From: a bacterium | GTDB lineage: Bacteria; Planctomycetota; Planctomycetia; Pirellulales; Pirellulaceae | Length of the DNA: 64,000 nt | Assembly: GCA_016124445.1 (NCBI GenBank) | Contig: WGNR01000005.1 | Span: forward strand, 157,457-221,456 | Direction of reading: 5' to 3' | Shown: positions 25,700 to 34,903 of the stretch, one piece after another | How positions within the stretch are numbered: position 1 is the first letter of the stretch | Layout: each line of letters opens with the position of its first letter | The notes under the pieces: model-generated | Database searches by the model: none | The model's input: the letters and a program-made list of their open reading frames with translations, nothing else | Told to the model about the DNA's origin: nothing | Translations under genes and position numbers: made by a program

Positions 25700-26881
25700 C
25701 TAAAGCGGCGAAGCTCCTCCGGGAATCTCAAGATTCCGGTCTTCTGCCCGACGCTGCATTTCCTTCCCCAGCACCCACACCGCGTAGAACGCAAAGAAGA
25801 TACATGCCAGCGGTGCCATCCAGATGGGGCGAACTCCTTCCGGAGTGATGTATTGACCCAGCTCAAACGAACCGAGGATCGCCAGGGCCAGCAGCAGCAT
25901 CGAGGCCCCCGTCACCCAGCGACGCGTGCAAAGGGCTTCGGCATAGAAGACTCCCAGTGCCGGTCCCAAGATGCAGTAGGTGCAGTTCTCGGTCCGCGGG
26001 TTGAACAGCATCAGGTAGATGGCGGTCAACGTGTAAAGCCAGATCAGGAATCGATTCATGTCAAGCTTTTGCTTCAACACATAGCAGGCAGCCAAGGTAC
26101 CGACGGCGAAGATAAGCCGGCTGATCATTTGAATGGAATCAGGTACATCGAGCCCGAACGCTTTCAACATGCCGAACAATTGAGCCCACCAGGTTTCGTG
26201 TCCGAGTCGATTGGTATGAAACAGACAGACGCCAAACTCCTGGTATTGCTGCCACACGTAGCCGGGCGATTGAAACGCGAAAGGAAGCACCAGCAGCACG
26301 ACCGCACCAATGGCCAATCGCCAACGTAGCGGTCCGATCAACACGCCGACCAGCAGGATCAAAACGATTGAAAGTGGCTTGATTGCAAATCCCAGCAGCA
26401 GCAGCCATGTGCATAGATTCCACCGTTCGCGTCGGATCGCATCGATGGCTAGGAGCATGGTGGCGGTCATGATCACGGTTGCCTGGCCGTTTCGCATGCA
26501 GTCGGCACAAAGCAGAAACACGACGAACCCGGCCGAGAGATTGAAGAACTCTGACTTCTGCGGCGAGAGCCGAAAGAAGCGATAGCAGCCAAAGACAAAC
26601 AGTCCAAGACTAACGGCCCGCCAGGCAACGTCGCCCCAGGGATTCGGCAAGACGGCGAATGGAATGTAAGCAATCGCCGAGTGAGGCAGATAAAGGAAGC
26701 CATGGCCAGTTGTGGTGTACATCGACTCGCCAGCCATCCAGTTCCAGGCCGCGCCTTCGTAGTACTGGGTCACCGTAATACTGGAACCGCCGATCGCTAA
26801 TCCAGCCACGGCGACAAAGAGGACGACGTTCAGTACGATCCAAATCAGGTTGGCCGGATGTCGTCGAACGATGGCTAACAT
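25700..26881 (-). CDS. GT87/DUF2029-like polyprenyl-sugar-dependent glycosyltransferase
   Basis: This 393-aa membrane protein has about ten hydrophobic helices. The segment AAWNWMAGESMYTTTGHGFLYLPHSA after the first helix fits the acidic/Tyr-rich loop of the DUF2029 (GT87) family, which uses lipid-linked sugars at the outer face of the membrane, and FNPRTENCTYCILGPAL is a typical later segment. It is 28 bases downstream of a GT2 gene on the same strand; together they could make and use a polyprenyl-phosphate sugar. Confidence 0.75.
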   Translation of the reverse strand: MLAIVRRHPANLIWIVLNVVLFVAVAGLAIGGSSITVTQYYEGAAWNWMAGESMYTTTGHGFLYLPHSAIAYIPFAVLPNPWGDVAWRAVSLGLFVFGCYRFFRLSPQKSEFFNLSAGFVVFLLCADCMRNGQATVIMTATMLLAIDAIRRERWNLCTWLLLLGFAIKPLSIVLILLVGVLIGPLRWRLAIGAVVLLVLPFAFQSPGYVWQQYQEFGVCLFHTNRLGHETWWAQLFGMLKAFGLDVPDSIQMISRLIFAVGTLAACYVLKQKLDMNRFLIWLYTLTAIYLMLFNPRTENCTYCILGPALGVFYAEALCTRRWVTGASMLLLALAILGSFELGQYITPEGVRPIWMAPLACIFFAFYAVWVLGKEMQRRAEDRNLEIPGGASPL

Positions 26882-26909
26882 CGGATGTCCTTAGTTGGCA
26901 ACAGAATCG

Positions 26910-27752
26910 TTACGCCGCCTTGCGATCTTCGGCGGGGGTATCTTGCGGTTGATGATCTTGGGCTGGCTGAGCCGGAAAGGTGAGCGTGGTGGCGTCGACC
27001 ACGTATTGCCCACGACGATAAGCCCAGGCAATCGCTCCCAATTCGTGAATCGCACGAAGGAAGTCGGTTGGCTTCAATTTCGACCCAACCACTTCCCGCC
27101 ATTGGTCCAGGGGCATTTCGTAAACCGCCTGGTGGGCATCAGGCCGGGGGCTGTTGGCCAGGATCCGTCCCAACAATTCGACATCGAAGATCCACCGGCT
27201 GCGGAAGGGATTCTCCAGCGCCAATTTCAGCGCAGGCGTCACGCGAAACAACTTGGCACCGCACTGGGTGTCATTGAGCGGCAAACCAATCGCCTGGGAA
27301 GCGACCGACGAGAACACCAGTCCCAGCCAGCGCCGCAGCCATTGGCGTTGGATCTTCCGGCCAGCCAACGACATCCGCGAGCCAAAGACGACATCGATAT
27401 TGGGATTACGATCGAGAACATCGGCCAGGATCAAGCACGACTCCAGCGGGGCCGAAAGGTCGGCATCAAGGAAACCAACGGCCAGGCAGCCAGGTTCCGA
27501 TTCGATCACGTGCCGCATGCCGCGGCGAACCGCCTCGGACTTGCCGCCATTTTCAGGGCAAAGCAAACGCTGAATACGCCCGCCGGAGGTTTGCTCGAGC
27601 GAATGTAGGATGTTGGGGGTATCGTCGGAGCTGCCATCGTCGACCATGGTGAGGTGGATGTCGCGATGCTCGGCCGCGAAGCCAAGAAATAGCGGCGTAT
27701 CGAGTCGTTTCGCCTCGTTGTAACAAGGGACGACGATATGAATCGGCATCAT
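26910..27752 (-). CDS. GT2 glycosyltransferase (dolichyl/polyprenyl-phosphate glucosyltransferase-like)
   Basis: Start ATG 27752 (or 27749) gives 280 residues. The GT-A fold is shown by IHIVVPCYNEAKRLD, TMVDDGSSDDTPNIL, FLDADLSAP (the DxD metal site) and FGSRMSLAGRKIQRQWLR. This order and the later QCGAKLFR resemble DPM1/Alg5-like enzymes, which attach a sugar to a lipid phosphate. The downstream GT87 protein is a plausible user of that product. Confidence 0.88.
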   Translation of the reverse strand: MMPIHIVVPCYNEAKRLDTPLFLGFAAEHRDIHLTMVDDGSSDDTPNILHSLEQTSGGRIQRLLCPENGGKSEAVRRGMRHVIESEPGCLAVGFLDADLSAPLESCLILADVLDRNPNIDVVFGSRMSLAGRKIQRQWLRRWLGLVFSSVASQAIGLPLNDTQCGAKLFRVTPALKLALENPFRSRWIFDVELLGRILANSPRPDAHQAVYEMPLDQWREVVGSKLKPTDFLRAIHELGAIAWAYRRGQYVVDATTLTFPAQPAQDHQPQDTPAEDRKAA

Positions 27753-28330
27753 CCGTGACGTCTTTCCATTGATGAGGTGCTTAGCGGCAGCTGGGCATGC
27801 AATCCTCTGGCAGCAGGGCAGCGATCCCATGTTTGGGCGGGGAATAGTACCCAATTCTTCGAATTACTGTCAATTGACCTTCTTTCGCCCCCAATTAAGG
27901 CCAATCGATCTGCTTGCGACGGGGAACCGTAAGTGGCAGCCTCCCCTGCCCCATACGTCACCCCAAACCTCCCAGTCCTCCAGTCTTGTCGTGAAGCGAA
28001 TTGGGCAAATCTGGTCCGGCGAAGCTCTTAAAGCGATTGCGCTGAACGAATTATCTCGGTTCATTGGTTGGGTTTGCGGTGGTAACAATTTCAACTGTTA
28101 CCCTGGCCAGCCAGAAACGGCGCCCCTGTTTCCATCGCGCAGGTTTGTATACAATCCGTGCTATCACCCTAGTTCCTTTGCTTATTGGCATCTTAGCTCG
28201 ACCGAGCCCCGCGTTTTATTGCGGTTTGCTGGTCACCGACGCTGGCTTTTCCTTTCCCTGGAATTGCACCAGTTTTCGCTATGTTGCGCGGTGATTGGCA
28301 TTGAGAAAGAGATAACGAGACGTTCGACGG
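27753..28330. other. Intergenic region upstream of the glycine-cleavage operon
   Basis: These 578 bases separate divergent operons. I see no gene; a long plus-strand frame crosses the region but lacks coding character. It contains a 22-base dyad at 28081-28102 and a weak -10-like TACAAT at 28150. A glycine riboswitch was looked for and not recognised. Confidence 0.45.
28081..28102. promoter_or_regulatory. Near-perfect dyad, possible operator
   Basis: GGTAACA at 28081-28087 is mirrored by TGTTACC at 28096-28102, and the inner TT/AA also pair, giving 18 of 22 symmetric positions. It lies about 230 bases before gcvT and could bind a dimeric regulator. Confidence 0.35.
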
Positions 28331-29434
28331 ATGACGACCGAAATTCTAAAAAAGACACCACTCCACGATTGGCACGCCGCAAATGGGGGCCGCATGGTCG
28401 ACTTCACGGGCTGGTCGATGCCAGTTCAGTACAAGTCGATCATCGACGAGCACAACGCAACTCGCAACGCTGTCGGCTTGTTTGACGTCTCGCACATGGC
28501 CCGCTTCCGTTTTGACGGCGACAGCGCCTTGGCCTTCATCGACCGCCTGGTTACCCGCAAGGTTGCTGACCTGAAGCCTGGCCGAATTCGTTATGGCCTG
28601 GTCTGCAAGGAAGACGGCGGCATTCTGGACGACGTTCTGACCTATCACCTGCAAGATTCCAGCGGGGCATCGTATGTCTGGATGGTGGTCAACGCTGGCA
28701 ATCGCGAAAAGATCGCGGCCTGGATCGAGCAGCATCTGCCGGAAGAAGTGACCTTCACCGATCACACCGAAGAAACGGCGATGATCGCCGTCCAAGGTCC
28801 CCAGGCCATTTCGATCGCCCAGCGATTTATCGAGGGAGACATCAGCGACCTGAAGTATTACCAGGGGCGCGAAGCAACGATCCTCAGCCACTCTGGAATT
28901 GTCAGCCGCACCGGCTACACAGGCGAAGACGGCGTCGAGCTGACGGTACCGGCCGAAAGTGCCATTGCCATCTGGGAAGCGCTGCATGTCGCCGCATCCG
29001 AAATCGGCGGACACGCCGTTGGACTGGGAGCCCGCGATACCCTGCGACTTGAAGCCGCGATGCCGCTCTACGGTCACGAGCTATCTGAAGAGATCACGCC
29101 GATTCAAGCCGGCCTTGGCTTCGCATTGTCTTGGGATCACGATTTCATCGGCAAAAAGGCCCTCGAAGCGATCGATCAGGATACATTGCCGGTACGCGTT
29201 GGCCTGGTCATGCAAGATCGCCGCGTCCCGCGCGAGCATTACCTTTTGTTCTCGGAAGGAGAGCAAGTGGGCGAAGTGACCAGCGGTTCGCAGTCGCCAA
29301 CCCTTGGCTCGCCGATCGCGATGGCTTATGTTGCCCCTCAGTTCGCAGAAGAAGACACGCCGCTGGAAGTCGATGTCCGCGGCAAACGCCATCCGGCGAA
29401 AGTGGTCCCGCTGCCGTTTTACAAACGTAAGTAG
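28331..29434 (+). CDS. gcvT: Aminomethyltransferase, glycine cleavage T protein
   Basis: GcvT releases ammonia from the aminomethyl-lipoyl arm of GcvH and passes the methylene group to tetrahydrofolate. The 367-aa product begins TTEILKKTPLHDWHAANGGRMVDFTGW, and has QYKSIIDEHNATRNAVGLFDVSHM, SRTGYTGEDGVELTV and GARDTLRLEAAMPLYGHEL in the usual order. It is the first gene of the operon gcvT-gcvH-gcvPA-gcvPB. Confidence 0.96.
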   Translation: MTTEILKKTPLHDWHAANGGRMVDFTGWSMPVQYKSIIDEHNATRNAVGLFDVSHMARFRFDGDSALAFIDRLVTRKVADLKPGRIRYGLVCKEDGGILDDVLTYHLQDSSGASYVWMVVNAGNREKIAAWIEQHLPEEVTFTDHTEETAMIAVQGPQAISIAQRFIEGDISDLKYYQGREATILSHSGIVSRTGYTGEDGVELTVPAESAIAIWEALHVAASEIGGHAVGLGARDTLRLEAAMPLYGHELSEEITPIQAGLGFALSWDHDFIGKKALEAIDQDTLPVRVGLVMQDRRVPREHYLLFSEGEQVGEVTSGSQSPTLGSPIAMAYVAPQFAEEDTPLEVDVRGKRHPAKVVPLPFYKRK

Positions 29435-29510
29435 CTTAGGCCGCTCTTTCCCGTTTCCCAGGCATTCAATCCATTAGAGTTTTCCAGGTAAGTTTAGGAG
29501 TTTTCCGAAT

Positions 29511-29906
29511 ATGTCCACGGACAATCTGCTTTTCGCCAAGACGCACGAATGGGTCAAAGTGGAAGAGTCGGACGGGGCAAAGATTGCCACGGTCGGCATC
29601 AGTGCTCATGCCATCGAGGCCTTGAACGACCTGGTCTATCTGGAACTTCCGGAAGTCGGCAAAGAAGTCACCGCCGGCGAATCTTTCGGTGAAATCGAAT
29701 CAGTCAAAGCGGTTAGTGACATCTATGCACCGGTCACCGGGGAAGTGATCGCCGCCAACACAGCGCTGCCGGATAACCTCGACTCGCTGCATGAAGATGC
29801 GTACGACAACGGCTGGATTGCCAAGATCAAAATCACCGACGACTCGGCGCTAGGCGACCTGATGGACCTGGCCGGCTATGAGAAGATGTGCGCCGAAGAA
29901 GCTTAA
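29511..29906 (+). CDS. gcvH: Glycine cleavage system H protein
   Basis: GcvH carries the lipoyl arm that shuttles the aminomethyl group between P, T and L proteins. The 131-aa product has KTHEWVKVEE near the start and the lipoylation site GEIESVKAVSDIYAPVTGEV, with the modified lysine at K66. A GGAG ribosome-binding site precedes the start. It lies 76 bases after gcvT and 66 before gcvPA. Confidence 0.97.
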   Translation: MSTDNLLFAKTHEWVKVEESDGAKIATVGISAHAIEALNDLVYLELPEVGKEVTAGESFGEIESVKAVSDIYAPVTGEVIAANTALPDNLDSLHEDAYDNGWIAKIKITDDSALGDLMDLAGYEKMCAEEA

Positions 29907-29972
29907 GCCGCGGCCACCGTTTTTAAGTGTGCAAGAACAACCTCTGTTCATTTCATTTTCGGATCAGACTGG

Positions 29973-31346
29973 ATGACCTATCTCTACAACACGCCGGACG
30001 ACCAGGCCGCGATGCTGAAGTCGATCGGGGTAGAAACGATCGAAGATCTGTTCGCCACCATCCCGAGCGAACTGCGATTGCAACGCGACCTGAATCTGCC
30101 TCCCAAAATGGGCGAACTGGAACTGACGCAACATCTCTCGGCGCTGGCCGCCAAGAATGCTTCGCCGGCGACGCATGCCTGTTTCCTGGGTGGCGGCAGC
30201 TACGATCACTTCGTTCCGGCGGTGGTTGACGCGTTGGCTTCCCGCGGCGAGTTCTACACCTCGTACACTCCGTACCAACCGGAAGTTTCGCAAGGCAACT
30301 TGCAGGCCATGTTCGAGTACCAGACATTAATCTGCGACTTGACCGGCATGGACCTTTCCAACGCCAGCCTGTACGACGGCGGTAGTGCGTTGGCTGAAGC
30401 GGTCATCATGGCGCTGAACACCGGCAAGCGTGGCGAGAAAGTCGTTGTGCTGGGAACGGTTCATCCTGAGTACCGTCAGATCCTGCAAACCTACTTCGGC
30501 CACCTGGGCATCGAGATCATCGAAGTTCCCTGCGTCGAAGGCGTTGCCGACCTGGCCAAGCTCGAAGCAACCGTCGACGCCTCCACGAACTGCGTCGTCG
30601 TACAATCGCCTAACTTCTTCGGAGCCATCGAAGACGTTGCCGCAATCGCGGAAATCGCTCACAAGAACGATGCCGTCGTGATTCAAAGCTTCGACCCAAT
30701 CAGCCTGGGTCTGCTGAAGCGGCCTGGTGATCTTGGTGCCGACATCGCGGTAGCCGAAGGGCATTCGCTCGGTTCGCCGATGCAGTATGGCGGCCCTTAC
30801 CTGGGCATCATGGCTTGCAACGAGCAATTCGTTCGCCGCCTGCCGGGCCGTATTGTCGGACAAACCGAAGATCGCCGCGGCAACCGCTGCTGGGTGCTGA
30901 CGCTGCAAACTCGCGAACAGCATATCCGCCGCGAAAAGGCCACCAGTAACATCTGCACCAATCAGGGTCTGTTCGCCTTGCGAGCCTCGATTTACCTGGC
31001 ACTGCTGGGCCCCGGCGGGCTGAAAGAAGCCGCCACGCTTTGTGCTCAGAAAGCTCACTATGCCCAGAGCAAGCTGACCGAAGCGGAGCGATTGGAACCG
31101 GTCTTCGGCAACAATCCGTTCTTCAAGGAATTCGTCCTGCGTGACACGCAAGGCAACGTCGACGGCTTGCTGGCGGAAGCTCGTGAGGCAGGCATCCTCG
31201 GCGGCGTGCCGTTGGGGCAGTTCTTCCCAGAGATGGACGACTGCCTGTTGGTTTGCGTTACCGAGAAACGCACCAAGTCGGAAATCGACGCGTTGGCTCG
31301 AACTTTTTCGCTCATTCATTCCGGGGGCTCGACCATCCATGCGTAA
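29973..31346 (+). CDS. gcvPA: Glycine dehydrogenase (decarboxylating) subunit 1
   Basis: This is the N-terminal half of the two-subunit P protein, which decarboxylates glycine and loads GcvH. The 457-aa product begins YLYNTPDDQAAMLKSIG and has HACFLGGGSYDHFVPA, ASLYDGGSALAEA and QTREQHIRREKATSNICTN, all typical. The last eight bases overlap the start of gcvPB, so translation is likely coupled and the subunits made in equal amounts. Confidence 0.96.
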   Translation: MTYLYNTPDDQAAMLKSIGVETIEDLFATIPSELRLQRDLNLPPKMGELELTQHLSALAAKNASPATHACFLGGGSYDHFVPAVVDALASRGEFYTSYTPYQPEVSQGNLQAMFEYQTLICDLTGMDLSNASLYDGGSALAEAVIMALNTGKRGEKVVVLGTVHPEYRQILQTYFGHLGIEIIEVPCVEGVADLAKLEATVDASTNCVVVQSPNFFGAIEDVAAIAEIAHKNDAVVIQSFDPISLGLLKRPGDLGADIAVAEGHSLGSPMQYGGPYLGIMACNEQFVRRLPGRIVGQTEDRRGNRCWVLTLQTREQHIRREKATSNICTNQGLFALRASIYLALLGPGGLKEAATLCAQKAHYAQSKLTEAERLEPVFGNNPFFKEFVLRDTQGNVDGLLAEAREAGILGGVPLGQFFPEMDDCLLVCVTEKRTKSEIDALARTFSLIHSGGSTIHA

Positions 31347-32799
31347 CCAACAAGCCACCCAACTGCTTTCCGAGCTCTCGCGACCAGGCCGCGTCGCGGT
31401 TACCTGGCCGGCGTGCGACGTGCCAGAGCAGCCGATCGAAGACCTGATTCCCGGCAACTTCCTGGCCGAGCAAGCACCACGGCTGCCTGAGTTGACCGAA
31501 GGGGAAGTCGTTCGTCACTACACGAACCTGTCGACCAAGAACATGTCGGTCGATACCCACTATTATCCTTTGGGTTCGTGCACGATGAAGTACAACCCGA
31601 AGCGAAACGAACGCCTCGCATCATTGCCGGGCATCGTTGATTTGCATCCGTACCAGGACGAATCGACGATCCAGGGCATGCTGCAACTGCTTTACGAACT
31701 GCAGGGTATCTTCTCCGAGATCTCCGGTCTGCCAGCTTGCTCGCTGCAGCCGGCGGCTGGGGCTCATGGTGAACTGGCGGCGTTGATGGTTGCAGCCAAG
31801 TACTTCAAGAGCATCGGCGAAGATCGCAAGGTGGTGTTGGCTCCTGATAGCTCGCACGGCACCAACCCGGCCAGCGCCCAGATGGCCGGCTTCAAAGCGG
31901 TGAGCATCAAGAGCGATCCCAACGGCGGCGTCGACATGGAAGACTTCCATAAGAAGTTGACCGACGACATTGCCGTGCTGATGATCACCAATCCAAGTAC
32001 GCTTGGTCTGTTCGAAAAGAACATTCGCGAGATCGCCGATGCGGTCCACGCGAAAGGTGGCCTGGTCTATCTGGATGGCGCCAACATGAACGCTATTCTC
32101 GGCATCACGCGCCCTGGCGACTTCGGCGCCGACATGATGCACTACAACCCGCACAAGACCTTCAGCGGTCCGCATGGCGGTGGTGGTCCCGGCGCCGGTC
32201 CGATCTGTGTGACCGACAAGCTCGAGCCATTCCTGCCATCGCCGGTGGTGGCGAAAGAGGGCGAAACCTACAAGCTGGTTTTCGATCGTCCGAATTCGAT
32301 CGGCCGCGTTCGCAGCTTCTTTGGCAATGTCGGCGTGCTGGTTCGTGCCTACTGCTACATCCTTTCGCATGGCCCCGACGGGCTTCGCGAAGTTTCGGAA
32401 AATGCGGTGCTGAATGCCAACTACCTGCTCAGCAAGATCAAGCACTTTCTGCCGGTCCCGCGCGGCGAACGCTGCATGCACGAGTTCGTCGCTTCTGCGG
32501 CCAAGCTAAAGCAGGAACGCGGCATTACGGCCATGGATATCGGCAAGCGACTGCTCGATTACGGTTTCCATGCCCCAACGGTCTACTTCCCGCTGACCGT
32601 GCCTGAGGCGATCATGGTCGAGCCAACCGAAACCGAAAGCAAGGAAACGCTCGACGCGTTCGTGCAGACGCTGTTCAAGATCACCGAGGAAGATGCGGAA
32701 CTGCTGCACGATGCTCCGCATTCCACGCCGATCAGCCGCCCCAACGAAGTCCAGGCCGCCCGCAGCCCATGCCTGCGAGCCGATTTCTGCGACATGTAA
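31339..32799 (+). CDS. gcvPB: Glycine dehydrogenase (decarboxylating) subunit 2
   Basis: This is the PLP-binding C-terminal half of the P protein. Start ATG 31339 overlaps the gcvPA end; a longer upstream frame inside gcvPA is a shadow. The 486-aa product has YPLGSCTMKYNPK, SLQPAAGAHGE, DSSHGTNPASA and the PLP lysine in HYNPHKTFSGPHGGGGPG (K273). The C-terminus DAPHSTPISRPNEVQAAR is also conserved. Confidence 0.97.
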   Translation: MRNQQATQLLSELSRPGRVAVTWPACDVPEQPIEDLIPGNFLAEQAPRLPELTEGEVVRHYTNLSTKNMSVDTHYYPLGSCTMKYNPKRNERLASLPGIVDLHPYQDESTIQGMLQLLYELQGIFSEISGLPACSLQPAAGAHGELAALMVAAKYFKSIGEDRKVVLAPDSSHGTNPASAQMAGFKAVSIKSDPNGGVDMEDFHKKLTDDIAVLMITNPSTLGLFEKNIREIADAVHAKGGLVYLDGANMNAILGITRPGDFGADMMHYNPHKTFSGPHGGGGPGAGPICVTDKLEPFLPSPVVAKEGETYKLVFDRPNSIGRVRSFFGNVGVLVRAYCYILSHGPDGLREVSENAVLNANYLLSKIKHFLPVPRGERCMHEFVASAAKLKQERGITAMDIGKRLLDYGFHAPTVYFPLTVPEAIMVEPTETESKETLDAFVQTLFKITEEDAELLHDAPHSTPISRPNEVQAARSPCLRADFCDM

Positions 32800-32837
32800 C
32801 CCCCGGCTGGTCTTTTCCAAAACCAACCAACAATGCC

Positions 32838-32861
32838 CATGCCCACCTCCCGGTGGGCATG
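32838..32861 (+). terminator. Hairpin between gcvPB and the lipoyl-transfer gene
   Basis: CATGCCCACC (32838-32847) and GGTGGGCATG (32852-32861) form a perfect 10-base stem with a 4-base loop. No clear T-run follows, so it may attenuate or process the transcript rather than end it. Confidence 0.4.
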
Positions 32862-32885
32862 TTGCATATAGTGACCTAAGGCCCC

Positions 32886-33626
32886 ATGAACGAAATGCGA
32901 TTGATCGTCGATCTGCCTGCTCTCGGTAGCTGGAATATGGCCGTCGACGAAGCGATGCTCCGCCACGCCACCGAAATAGGCATGCCGACGCTGCGGTTTT
33001 ATCAGTGGGAAGAGCCAACCCTTTCGCTTGGGTACTTTCAGAAGTACGACGATCGGCAACAGCATCTGGCCAGTTTGGAATGCCCCTGTGTCCGACGTGC
33101 CTCCGGGGGTGGAGCGATCCTGCATGACCACGAATTGACCTACAGCTTCGTCGCTCCGGTGAATGATCCCCGCTCGGACCAATACACCCGCTGGTTCGAT
33201 CTGTTCCACGAAACGCTGGTCGAAGTGCTAGCAGCCTGGGGGATCGATGCCCAACTGAGCGGTAATTTAACCCCCGGATCCCCCTCGGATCCCTTTCTTT
33301 GTTTCCAGCGACGTCATGCGGTCGACGTTGTTGTGGGGGGGTACAAGATCTGCGGCAGTGCCCAAAGACGACATCAAGCGGCAATTTTGCAACATGGAAG
33401 CGTACTTCTTAAGCAGTCGGCGGCGGCGCCGGAATTACCTGGCCTGGAAGAACTTAGCGGTCAAAGAATAACCATCTCAGCCCTGATTGAAGCCTGGCTG
33501 TTGGCATTAGAAAACAAGTTTCAAAAAAGATGGGTCCCAAAAACCCTCACTGTGGTGGAAGAGAATTCCACCCAAGAGATTCATTCCGCGAAGTTCTCAT
33601 CGCCTAGCTGGACGCATAAACGGTAG
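32886..33626 (+). CDS. Lipoate/octanoate transferase (LipM/LplA family)
   Basis: This 246-aa protein of the biotin/lipoate A/B ligase fold has VRRASGGGAILHDHELTYS (the lipoyl-binding loop) and GGYKICGSAQRRHQAAILQHGS (lysine at K154). A cysteine at C139 in DPFLCFQRR sits where LipM octanoyltransferases have their catalytic Cys, which favours LipM over LplA. It follows the gcv operon and most likely modifies GcvH. The specific reaction (octanoyl transfer or lipoate ligation) is inference. Confidence 0.85.
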   Translation: MNEMRLIVDLPALGSWNMAVDEAMLRHATEIGMPTLRFYQWEEPTLSLGYFQKYDDRQQHLASLECPCVRRASGGGAILHDHELTYSFVAPVNDPRSDQYTRWFDLFHETLVEVLAAWGIDAQLSGNLTPGSPSDPFLCFQRRHAVDVVVGGYKICGSAQRRHQAAILQHGSVLLKQSAAAPELPGLEELSGQRITISALIEAWLLALENKFQKRWVPKTLTVVEENSTQEIHSAKFSSPSWTHKR

Positions 33627-34003
33627 GCAATACAACAAATTCCACCATTGCCTGCATAGTAAAGGAAGAGTATACTAATTTAAGGGCGCAAGCCAGAATG
33701 CCGATAAAGGTATTAAGGTTCGGTTGCTACCTCGTCCAAATGAGACCTTTTCCCACGGTTCACCGCACCCCCAAACAAACCAATTGCAATCTGTATTGAA
33801 ACGGTTATTTTGAGATAACTCTTCAGTTGCATTCAGCATTGCCGGGTAACTCCTGTTCTTTCATTTCCGGCACGTTGATTGCAGATTAGTGAAATCACAT
33901 GCCCTTCGGTTAGCTCGGTTAGTCCCCTATTCGATTCCATTCAGTCGCCATTATTTGAGCTTCTCAAAGATGGGATTCGCCGTTGCACAGGAAGGATTTT
34001 AAT
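33627..34003 (+). other. Intergenic region before the FHA gene
   Basis: I see no gene in these 377 bases. A strong AGGAAGGA ribosome-binding site ends the region, at 33989-33996. Confidence 0.45.
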
Positions 34004-34690
34004 ATGCAAGTTATGCTACAAGTCATCCGAGGACCAAGTGCCGGCAAGGAGTTCAAGCTCCCGGTCGACAACTTCGTCATCGGACGGGGTGATGGATGTC
34101 ACCTCAAGCCCAAAAGCGACATGGTAAGTCGCAAACATTGCGCGCTCGCAGTACGTGATTCCAAGCTGTTTCTGGAAGATTTCGGAAGCAAGAATGGAAC
34201 CTACGTCAACGGCGAACGGGTCGAGGGCACTGTCGAGTTGAAGATGGGGGACGAACTGCGTGTTGGTCCGCTTGACTTCCTGATTCTCATCGACCACACG
34301 CTTGGAGCTGCCAAACGATCGAAAGTTAGCAGCGTGAAAGAGGCTGCCAGCCGTGTTGCCCAGTCCAGCGACATGGGGAACGACGTTGCCAGCTGGTTAG
34401 AAGAAGCAGACGAAGAAGAGCGTCAACTGCGTCTCGAGAACCCGGAAACCCGCCAATTCCGAGTCGACGATACGCGTACCGTCTCGCTGGACGAGCTTCG
34501 CGAATTGGAGGAAGCAGAGAACGCCGATTCCGATACCAAAGAGACCCAGGCAAACACTGGCATCTTGGGTATGTTTGGCGGTAAGAAAAAGAACTACGGC
34601 AAGCTGCCGAAAGTCGAATCCAACAACGCGAAAGACAGCCAGTCTGCCGCCAACGACGCCATTCGTCGTCTTATGGATAACCGTCGTTAA
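34004..34690 (+). CDS. FHA-domain phosphopeptide-binding protein
   Basis: Start ATG 34004 has AGGAAGGA seven bases upstream; the product is 228 aa. The FHA domain spans residues 1-95, with GPSAGKEFKLPVDNFVIGRG, SDMVSRKHCALAVRD and DFGSKNGTYVNGERV, containing the Arg, Ser/His and Asn residues that bind phosphothreonine. The rest is acidic and probably disordered (SWLEEADEEERQLRLENPET), ending in a basic helix NDAIRRLMDNRR. No kinase is adjacent. It has its own terminator. Confidence 0.92.
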   Translation: MQVMLQVIRGPSAGKEFKLPVDNFVIGRGDGCHLKPKSDMVSRKHCALAVRDSKLFLEDFGSKNGTYVNGERVEGTVELKMGDELRVGPLDFLILIDHTLGAAKRSKVSSVKEAASRVAQSSDMGNDVASWLEEADEEERQLRLENPETRQFRVDDTRTVSLDELRELEEAENADSDTKETQANTGILGMFGGKKKNYGKLPKVESNNAKDSQSAANDAIRRLMDNRR

Positions 34691-34730
34691 ACACGACAGA
34701 CACATCAAACGCTTCGTTAACCACACACAA

Positions 34731-34760
34731 AAGCCGCTCGATCTCGAGCGGCTTTTTTTT
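34731..34760 (+). terminator. Rho-independent terminator of the FHA gene
   Basis: AAGCCGCTCG (34731-34740) pairs with CGAGCGGCTT (34745-34754) around a 4-base loop, and eight T residues occur at 34753-34760. Confidence 0.9.
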
Positions 34761-34903
34761 ACGTCTGGATCGTGAAAAGCGGAAGAATCTGCCCATATCT
34801 GGCTCGAACTGGCCAAGATTCATCGATAAGCTGGGAATAGCTGGTCAAATCTCCTCAGTTCTCCTTTTCCGCGAAACTTCTTCACTTGGCCTGGGGTAAA
34901 ACC

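Noticed and set aside
25679..26329. 216-codon plus-strand frame in the GT87 gene
   Set aside because: It is antisense to the membrane protein gene; its Gln/His/Arg-rich reading is the usual mirror of hydrophobic helices.
27753..28330. Possible glycine riboswitch before gcvT
   Set aside because: No aptamer-like conserved core could be recognised; the dyad at 28081-28102 is not a riboswitch signature.
27769..28485. 238-codon plus-strand frame before gcvT
   Set aside because: It runs through intergenic DNA and into gcvT in another frame, and has no protein-like motif.
31141..31338. 66-codon N-terminal extension of gcvPB
   Set aside because: It lies inside gcvPA in another frame; the true start is ATG 31339, which overlaps the gcvPA stop.
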